Positions 58,501-64,000 of a DNA stretch of 64,000 nucleotides are shown in pieces. The stretch spans positions 62,001 to 126,000 of the forward strand of contig NZ_WNKF01000008.1 in assembly GCF_010119225.1 (NCBI RefSeq), in the 5' to 3' direction. Within the stretch, counting starts at the first letter, position 1, and every line of letters starts with the position of its first letter. Below the pieces are notes generated by a model that saw only the letters and a program-made list of their open reading frames with translations, searched no databases and was not told the DNA's origin. The position numbers and the translations under genes were made by a program. Source of the stretch: Cyclobacterium roseum. GTDB lineage: Bacteria > Bacteroidota > Bacteroidia > Cytophagales > Cyclobacteriaceae.

Positions 58501-59721
58501 ATGGGAATAAAGAAACGGGTTGCCATCTTTTTATTAGGGCTGTTTATGGCTGGATTACCGATGGCCTTTCCTCTAATGGCCCAAGAGATTACCGTAAAAG
58601 GAAGGGTGGTGGATAAGGAATCAAAGGTACCCCTGCCCTTTGTTACGATATTTGTTAATAATACGGCAGAAGGTACGGTGGCCAATGAAGAGGGACAGTT
58701 TGAACTCAGCATGGCTGCCGGACAGCATGAACTGGTTCTTTCTTTAGTGGGATATGAAAACCTGGTTTTTGCGGATAATTTCTCCGGCGATCTTCCCCGG
58801 TTTGTTTTTCAGATGGCCCAAAGTCCAATCGACCTGAATGAGTTACAGGTGGATGGCGAAAGAAGCAGCGAATGGTATGAAAATTTAAGGATTTTTGAAT
58901 ACCATTTTTTAGGGAATAGCAGGTATGCCTTGAGCTGCAAAATTATCAATCCGGAGGTTTTGGTGATTGACTTTGACGAGTCTGTATTAAAAGTTCACAG
59001 TACTGATTTTTTAACTATAGAAAACCACCAACTGGGATACCGCATCGATTACCTGTTGACTTCCTTTGAATTGGACACCGACGAGAAAAAATTCCATTAC
59101 CTTGGCTATCCCAGGTACACGGAAATGGAAGGCGGAAGAATGAAAAAACGAAGGTGGGAAAAAAACAGGGCTTCGGTCTACCAGGGTTCCTGGTTGCATT
59201 TTAAGCGAAGTATCAGAGACGGCACTACTAGTGAGGCTGGTTTTGAAGTCAGAAAAATGAAGCTGGTACCCAACCCGGATCGGCCTTCCGAAAGGGTACT
59301 ACTCGAGGCAAAACAGCAACTGGAAATCACCAAAGATTTAGCATTCAGCATTTTTAGGGACTCTCTTTCACGGATTGTAGAAAAAGAATCACTCCCGAAA
59401 ATAATCCCTAAAGTAGATACAGTGCTTTTGAAGGAAAACGATTACAGCCAGGTCGTTGATGGAGAGGTTACCTTGGAGTTTGAAGATTTTTTGGAAATCA
59501 CATATGCCAAAGGGAAGGTAAGCCGGGAGTACATCAATTCGTTTGTACCAGGACAAGCTCCGAAGTCCCCATACCCAATTTCAATAATGAGCCAAACAGC
59601 CCCAGTTTTGATCTATCCTACCGGTTTGGAGTCCAATCCACTTTCCCTGTATCTGGAAGGGTATTGGAGCTGGCAGAAAATGGGTGATGCATTACCCATT
59701 GATTATGAATTTATCAAATAA
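58501..59721 (+). CDS. Secreted protein with CarboxypepD_reg-like domain, function unknown
   Basis: This 406-residue protein has a signal peptide (MGIKKRVAIFLLGLFMAG, ending near MAQ at residue 28). A carboxypeptidase-regulatory-like beta-sandwich follows (about 30-110, VKGRVVDKESKVPLPFVTIFVNNTAEGTVANEEGQFEL). The remaining ~290 residues have no motif I recognise. The architecture is common in Bacteroidota outer-membrane or surface proteins. The only candidate promoter (TAGGTTTA, 58486-58493, with TTGG at 58463-58466) lies immediately before the ATG, so a very short leader is possible. It precedes the DivIC-like gene by 75 bases. Confidence 0.8.
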   Translation: MGIKKRVAIFLLGLFMAGLPMAFPLMAQEITVKGRVVDKESKVPLPFVTIFVNNTAEGTVANEEGQFELSMAAGQHELVLSLVGYENLVFADNFSGDLPRFVFQMAQSPIDLNELQVDGERSSEWYENLRIFEYHFLGNSRYALSCKIINPEVLVIDFDESVLKVHSTDFLTIENHQLGYRIDYLLTSFELDTDEKKFHYLGYPRYTEMEGGRMKKRRWEKNRASVYQGSWLHFKRSIRDGTTSEAGFEVRKMKLVPNPDRPSERVLLEAKQQLEITKDLAFSIFRDSLSRIVEKESLPKIIPKVDTVLLKENDYSQVVDGEVTLEFEDFLEITYAKGKVSREYINSFVPGQAPKSPYPISIMSQTAPVLIYPTGLESNPLSLYLEGYWSWQKMGDALPIDYEFIK

Positions 59722-59796
59722 AAAGGTTAACCGATTAGCCGTTTTTGGAAGGTTGGTATTAGTTTTCCTATATTTGGAGAAACATACAGGAAGACA

Positions 59797-60084
59797 ATGG
59801 CGAAATACCTTAAGTACACCAAAAACTTCTACTTCGTTTTTACCGTTTTATTCATTGTCTGGATGGTTTTGATTGACAGCAACGACATCATCAGCCATTT
59901 CAAGTTACGTTCCAAGCTTAGCGATTTGAAAGATCAAAAGGCCTATTACCAGGAGCGAAAAGAAAAAATTCAGGCAGAGAGAGAAGCGTTGCTGAGCAAT
60001 TTCGAACTGCTGGAAAAGTTTGCTCGGGAGCGCTATTTGATGAAACGGAAAACAGAAGACCTCTATGTTATTGTGGAAGAGTAA
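59797..60084 (+). CDS. DivIC/FtsB-like septum formation initiator protein
   Basis: This 95-residue bitopic membrane protein resembles the FtsB/DivIC family of divisome proteins. The short cytoplasmic N-terminus (MAKYLKYTKN) is followed by a transmembrane helix (about 11-27, FYFVFTVLFIVWMVLID). A predicted coiled coil covers about residues 38-75 (LRSKLSDLKDQKAYYQERKEKIQAEREALL). The FtsB-like end FARERYLMKRKTEDLYVIVEE closes it. Its likely partners (FtsL, FtsQ) are not in the window. Its last 20 bases overlap the next gene. Confidence 0.9.
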   Translation: MAKYLKYTKNFYFVFTVLFIVWMVLIDSNDIISHFKLRSKLSDLKDQKAYYQERKEKIQAEREALLSNFELLEKFARERYLMKRKTEDLYVIVEE

Positions 60085-60646
60085 ACGTTTGTTATTACTG
60101 GGTGTCATTTTTTGCCTGACTTATTTTTCTTCATCTACGATAGGAACCGTTCTTGCACAACGCGTTATCTACCCCGAAGATAACCCACCCCTGGAAGAAC
60201 GGATGTATTTTGGGGGCAATGGAAGTCTTCAGTTTGGTACCGTTACTTTCGTTGAAGTTTCTCCCCTGGCAGGTGTGATGATAACGGAAAGGTATTCGGT
60301 GGGCCTGGGAGCGACCTATCAGTATTTGAATAATCGGTTTTATCAGAATGGTCAGGCCCATATTTATGGAGGAAGGATATTCAACAGGTTTAATGTACTC
60401 CCAAAATTTTTCCTGCATGCCGAATACGAGGCACTCAATGTGGAAGTGGAAAATGTAAATCCCAACACCAACGAAGTGTTTATTACCCGCGATTGGGTGC
60501 CCGGTATGATGGGAGGAGTAGGTTATTTCACGCCTTTTGGAGATAGAGGCGGGATGAACTTTATGTTATTGTATAATTTTACCTACGACAACAGAAGATC
60601 GCCATATAATGAACCATATGTTATAAGAGTGGGTTTTGTATTCTAA
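60065..60646 (+). CDS. Small outer-membrane beta-barrel protein
   Basis: This 193-residue protein has a signal peptide (MLLWKSKRLLLLGVIF, cleavage probably after VLAQ at residue 32). The rest alternates polar and hydrophobic residues as in 8-strand barrels (VGLGATYQYLNNRFYQNGQAHIYGGRIFNRFNV). It ends in Phe (YVIRVGFVF), the usual C-terminal outer-membrane signal. The start overlaps the DivIC-like gene by 20 bases; it is supported by the signal peptide. Role unknown. Confidence 0.8.
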   Translation: MLLWKSKRLLLLGVIFCLTYFSSSTIGTVLAQRVIYPEDNPPLEERMYFGGNGSLQFGTVTFVEVSPLAGVMITERYSVGLGATYQYLNNRFYQNGQAHIYGGRIFNRFNVLPKFFLHAEYEALNVEVENVNPNTNEVFITRDWVPGMMGGVGYFTPFGDRGGMNFMLLYNFTYDNRRSPYNEPYVIRVGFVF

Positions 60647-60659
60647 AGCTATCTGAAGC

Positions 60660-61496
60660 ATGGATTCATTTATAGACCGCTTACACCAAGCCCATAACCA
60701 CTGTCCGGAATGCCCCTCCCCCAAAGTAATCAACCGGTTCTTTGATGAAATACTGGGAATGCTTTTTCCAGAGCATGCTCATGAAGTCTATCGGGAGCGG
60801 GGAAATCTGGAATCGAAATTTCTTGATTTGAAGGTACAACTTCGAAAAATTCTGAAAAATAATGTGGAACTTCACGGTGGAGATGGTGAAAAACTTGCCG
60901 ACTTATTTTTTGATCGATTAGAGGGAGAAGTGTTTGAAAGGGTACATGAAGACCTTCATGCGATGTTTGAGGGCGACCCTGCAGCCAAGTCCAAAACAGA
61001 AATCATCCGCTGCTATCCCGGCTTTTATGCGATTGCTGCCTATCGAGTTGCTCACTTGCTACATCGGTTAGGCATCGCTTTGATTCCAAGAATGATTACC
61101 GAATATGCGCATGGCAAAACCGGAGTCGACATACATCCCGGAGCCAAAATTGGCAGGTTTTTCTGCATAGACCATGCGACGGGTATTGTCATCGGGGAAA
61201 CCACCCTGGTGGGAGATCGGGTTAAGATCTATCAGGGAGTAACCCTGGGCGCATTAAGTGTCAATAAGGAAGATGCAGATAAAAAGCGCCACCCAACCAT
61301 TGAAGACGATGTGGTTATTTATGCCGGGGCCACCATCCTGGGAGGAGATACGGTCATTGGAAAAGGAAGTGTGGTCGGAGGCAATGTGTGGCTTACCAAG
61401 AGCATTCCGCCAAAAAGTAAGATTTATTACCAAACTAAGATATACGACGGGTCTTCCAATCTTACAGATTTTTATGTATTGAAAAGTGATGCCTGA
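60660..61496 (+). CDS. cysE: Serine O-acetyltransferase
   Basis: This 278-residue protein is an acetyltransferase of the serine acetyltransferase family. It has a long helical N-terminus (to about 115), the conserved IRCYPGFYAIAAYRVAHLLHRLG block and a left-handed beta-helix (GVDIHPGAKIGRFFCIDHATGIVIGETTLVGDRVKIYQGVTLG). The reaction makes O-acetylserine for cysteine synthesis, the substrate of the next gene. The C-terminal tail differs from E. coli CysE, so feedback inhibition by cysteine may differ. cysM follows 11 bases later. Confidence 0.94.
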   Translation: MDSFIDRLHQAHNHCPECPSPKVINRFFDEILGMLFPEHAHEVYRERGNLESKFLDLKVQLRKILKNNVELHGGDGEKLADLFFDRLEGEVFERVHEDLHAMFEGDPAAKSKTEIIRCYPGFYAIAAYRVAHLLHRLGIALIPRMITEYAHGKTGVDIHPGAKIGRFFCIDHATGIVIGETTLVGDRVKIYQGVTLGALSVNKEDADKKRHPTIEDDVVIYAGATILGGDTVIGKGSVVGGNVWLTKSIPPKSKIYYQTKIYDGSSNLTDFYVLKSDA

Positions 61497-61507
61497 ACAT
61501 CCTATTT

Positions 61508-62386
61508 ATGAAGTTATTTGAGCTAATCGGGAACACACCATTAATAAAATTAGAAAACATCCCGGTGAATCCAGGGGTAACGATTTACTGTAAACTTGAA
61601 GGGCAAAACCCCGGCGGTTCTGTTAAAGACCGTGCGGCCTATTTTATGATCCGGGCCGCCCTGGACAGGGGAGAGATCAGCAGTGGCTCCAAACTCGTCG
61701 AAGCCACATCTGGAAATACGGGTATAGCCCTGGCCATGGTAGCCAACCTGTTGGGGGTCAAAATGACCTTAGTGATGCCGGATAATTCCACAAAAGAGCG
61801 AATACTTTCTATGAAGGCCTATGGGGCAGAACTGATACTTACCCCTGCTGAGAAAACCATTGAATATGCCCGGACCTTAGCGGAAGAAATGGCAGCCAAG
61901 GAGGGATATTTTATGTTAAACCAATTTTCAAACCCGGACAATTACCGGGCACATTATCAAACCACCGGTCCGGAAATCTATCAGGATACGAATGGAAAAA
62001 TCACGCATTTTGTCTCCGCAATGGGTACTACCGGAACCATCATGGGAGTCTCGAGGTATCTTAAGGAAAAAAATCCGGAAATTCAGATCGTGGGTACCCA
62101 ACCCACAGATGGGTCCAGTATTCCCGGAATACGGAGATGGTCACCTGAATTTTTACCGAAAATTTTTGAACCGGACCGGGTAGATCAGGTGATCGATGTG
62201 AGTCAGGATCAAGCTACTGAGATGACCAGGCGAATGGCCAGGGAAGAAGGCATCCTTGCCGGGATGAGCAGTGGGGGAGCACTACACGCTGCCATAAAGC
62301 TGTCTCAAACACTAAAGGAAGGAGTGATTGTTTGCATTACCTGTGACCGGGGAGACCGGTATCTGAGCTCAGATTTATTTGGCTAA
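61508..62386 (+). CDS. cysM: Cysteine synthase B (O-acetylserine sulfhydrylase)
   Basis: The 292-residue PLP enzyme makes cysteine from O-acetylserine and sulfide (or thiosulfate in CysM). The Schiff-base Lys is Lys40 in NPGGSVKDRAA; the phosphate-binding SGNTG loop follows at about 68-72, with GTTGTIMGV later. The C-terminal ITCDRGDRYLSSDLF is CysM-like. It forms a compact cysteine-biosynthesis pair with cysE. Confidence 0.94.
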   Translation: MKLFELIGNTPLIKLENIPVNPGVTIYCKLEGQNPGGSVKDRAAYFMIRAALDRGEISSGSKLVEATSGNTGIALAMVANLLGVKMTLVMPDNSTKERILSMKAYGAELILTPAEKTIEYARTLAEEMAAKEGYFMLNQFSNPDNYRAHYQTTGPEIYQDTNGKITHFVSAMGTTGTIMGVSRYLKEKNPEIQIVGTQPTDGSSIPGIRRWSPEFLPKIFEPDRVDQVIDVSQDQATEMTRRMAREEGILAGMSSGGALHAAIKLSQTLKEGVIVCITCDRGDRYLSSDLFG

Positions 62387-62516
62387 AACCCGTCAATGAA
62401 GGATTTATTTATAGGTTACCGCTAAATTCTGGTAATCGGAAGGGTAAGCAACTCGAAAACGGCCAGCCCTCAGAAATTCCTTGGCCAAATCTTTCGAATC
62501 TACTATCTTTCTGACT

Positions 62517-63731
62517 ATGAAAAACTATGCCGAAATTAAGACTGCCTGCCAGTCAAATTCAGATTTCACTTCCGAAATACTGGATGATTTTTTACTGCAT
62601 TATGCAGCAGATAAAGATAAACTGGGGAAAGAAGTAGATCAAAGGTTGAAAACCTACCGTCATGTCATTCAAGGTATGGACAAAGCCTGGGTTAATTTGA
62701 TTAAGTCCCAGTATATCATGCACCGGGTATTCAAAAAAGGCGGCCTGATCCATAAATATCTAAAACATGCCGCCCTTGCCCGCCTACCTGAGCAGGGCCG
62801 AAAGTGGCTCGAAGAACAAGCAGCCGAGCCTTGGAAATTCAGTTTTTCCAGAATAGTAGAAAGCCCGGATGCTGATTTTTATACCATGGAAGATCTTTTT
62901 ACCGGAGAGCAGTATTTACTTTATTCAACCGGAGTTTCCCGCATTTTGCAACAAGGAGAGGTCGTGTCCTGGTTTAACCTGATCGGGTATAATGGGGACT
63001 GTTGGCAGGCTTTTGGTCCCATCTCCGCTTATAGGAGTTTTGCCATGGACGATATCTTTTTCTTTGCTACGGAATTAAATCCCCGCATTACTTCTGATGA
63101 GGAATTGATGGCCGATGTTTCTAAAAACCCGGTCCCCTACATGATGTTATATTGCCGTTCAAACTACCCCTTGACGGTACACGACGAAGAAGTGCTTGAA
63201 TTAATAATTACCGAGATCGACGACTTGGATTTGGCTTTGGATAAGCTGGATGAGGATTTTGAAATGGACCAAGTACAGTCTGTTTATCAATTGCGGTTGA
63301 AAAATTGGGAAAATAAGCCCCATTTTGCCGTGGCTTATTATGATAGCAAGGAGCAGTTTTTGCAAGTAACAGCCATGACTCAAAAGGGATATGCCAAATT
63401 GGTCGCTGCTTTTCAAAAACAGGGTATACAGGTATCCGACTTCGCAGATATCTACGTACGTCCATCCATGCTGACGGCAGCCAGAGAGATCCTGAAAAGG
63501 CCTATTGAACTCCTACCGTTGGAACTGCTCTTTGAAAAAGAGGTGGATCCGCAAACGGAGGAAGAATTGGATAAAATCAATCAATTTTTAGCTTTGGCAA
63601 TGCCCGATATGAATTCGGGTAAGGAACCGGATTTGGAAGCCCTTGCCGCCCAGGTTGGGCTGGATCTGGAAGCTAACCGGGAAACATTGCAAGGGATTTT
63701 CGACGAGGTCCGTAAAAAGCAAAAAAAATGA
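62517..63731 (+). CDS. Uncharacterised protein, 404 residues
   Basis: I do not recognise this family. The chosen start is ATG 62517 (MKNYAEIKTACQSNSDFTSEIL); the longer TTG start 12 codons earlier adds an atypical N-terminus. The protein is cytoplasmic, acidic, with mostly helical blocks at the N-terminus (EVDQRLKTYRHVIQGMDKAW) and a negatively charged region near 235 (ITEIDDLDLALDKLDEDFEMD). No signal peptide, membrane helix or catalytic motif is visible. A candidate weak promoter (TTGG at 62481-62484, 19 bases, TATCTTTC 62504-62511) lies just before the start. It lies 130 bases after cysM and ends before a 232-base empty gap. Confidence 0.7.
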   Translation: MKNYAEIKTACQSNSDFTSEILDDFLLHYAADKDKLGKEVDQRLKTYRHVIQGMDKAWVNLIKSQYIMHRVFKKGGLIHKYLKHAALARLPEQGRKWLEEQAAEPWKFSFSRIVESPDADFYTMEDLFTGEQYLLYSTGVSRILQQGEVVSWFNLIGYNGDCWQAFGPISAYRSFAMDDIFFFATELNPRITSDEELMADVSKNPVPYMMLYCRSNYPLTVHDEEVLELIITEIDDLDLALDKLDEDFEMDQVQSVYQLRLKNWENKPHFAVAYYDSKEQFLQVTAMTQKGYAKLVAAFQKQGIQVSDFADIYVRPSMLTAAREILKRPIELLPLELLFEKEVDPQTEEELDKINQFLALAMPDMNSGKEPDLEALAAQVGLDLEANRETLQGIFDEVRKKQKK

Positions 63732-63963
63732 AAATCTTCACTAGAAGCTTCCATCGATAACTATGCCCATGCGCTTGTAAAAACCTATCAGCCTAAAATG
63801 TAAATGGCAGGGGGTGTATGGATCCGTTCTTAAAATGAGTATGGGCCTGATGAGGCAGCAGTGTTTTTTATTTGATCCTGGTTTTCTATTGCTCAGAATA
63901 ATCGAAAAAAAATTCCTTTTTTGATTACGCCAAACTATCTTACCAATTCAAAAACAAAGACCC

Positions 63964-64000
63964 ATGAATAACAGAAGATCTTTTTTAATCAAAACTGCTC
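63964..64000 (+). CDS. Start of a Tat-exported protein (cut by window edge)
   Basis: The first 12 codons read MNNRRSFLIKTA, which fits a twin-arginine signal (RRSFLIK). The rest lies outside the window. The family cannot be named; Gfo/Idh/MocA oxidoreductases and sugar-related enzymes often begin this way in Bacteroidota. The preceding 232 bases contain no gene. Confidence 0.55.
   Translation, partial: MNNRRSFLIKTA

Overview
The window comes from a Bacteroidota genome, most likely Cytophagales (Cyclobacteriaceae-like). The evidence is a SusC/SusD pair, the DUF4290 and DUF3467 families that are typical of the phylum, and a recurring promoter of the form TTTG, 19-20 bases, TAnnTTTG, which is the known Bacteroidota sigma-A consensus. 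Base composition is moderate (about 45% GC by eye). Most of the window is core genome with an unbroken informational-gene cluster. One accessory-looking block lies at 7.5-18.9 kb.

Layout: (1) 1-5.3 kb, minus strand: murA (cut by the window edge), a DUF4290 gene overlapping it by one base, a UvrD/PcrA helicase and a lipid A-type acyltransferase. (2) 5.4-7.5 kb, plus strand: an ECF sigma factor, a degenerate zinc-type anti-sigma protein, gmk and nadD, tightly packed. (3) 7.5-18.9 kb, minus strand: a SusC/SusD outer-membrane uptake pair, a very large CRTAC1-like lipoprotein (FG-GAP/VCBS repeats plus ASPIC/UnbV), and two tandem lipoproteins of the vanadium haloperoxidase/PAP2 family. (4) 19.4-20.7 kb: pyrH-frr on the minus strand. 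(5) 21.1-23.7 kb: an M1 metallopeptidase lipoprotein. (6) 23.8-37.2 kb: tRNA-Tyr, Gly and Thr, then tuf, tRNA-Trp, secE-nusG-rplKAJL and rpoBC. (7) 37.2-55.8 kb: a DUF3467 gene, the str group (rpsL, rpsG, fusA, rpsJ), then S10, spc and alpha operons from rplC to rplQ, including a small rpmJ. (8) 55.9-64 kb: carA, eno, a CarboxypepD_reg-like secreted protein, a DivIC/FtsB-like protein, a small outer-membrane barrel, cysE-cysM, an unrecognised 404-residue protein, and the first codons of a Tat-exported protein.

Transcription can be read unusually well here. Near-consensus promoters precede the tRNA-tuf unit, the tRNA-Trp-secE unit, rpsL and rplC, with a weaker one before rpsH. Rho-independent terminators or attenuators follow tuf, rplL, rpoC, rpsJ, rplQ and eno and the SusCD pair. 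rpsJ is therefore cut off from the S10 operon and joined to the str operon.

The best candidate for an under-described system is the SusC/SusD, CRTAC1-like, double haloperoxidase locus. Its lipoproteins mostly carry acidic residues after the lipobox cysteine, which suggests surface display, so it looks like a surface machine that couples a peroxidase- or phosphatase-type chemistry to TonB-dependent uptake. Its substrate cannot be read from the sequence. Smaller points of interest are the Cys-to-Asp MurA, the anti-sigma protein lacking the zinc-motif histidine, a 10-base perfect anti-Shine-Dalgarno match before rplE in a phylum that rarely uses such sites, and a long charged tail on ribosomal protein L17.
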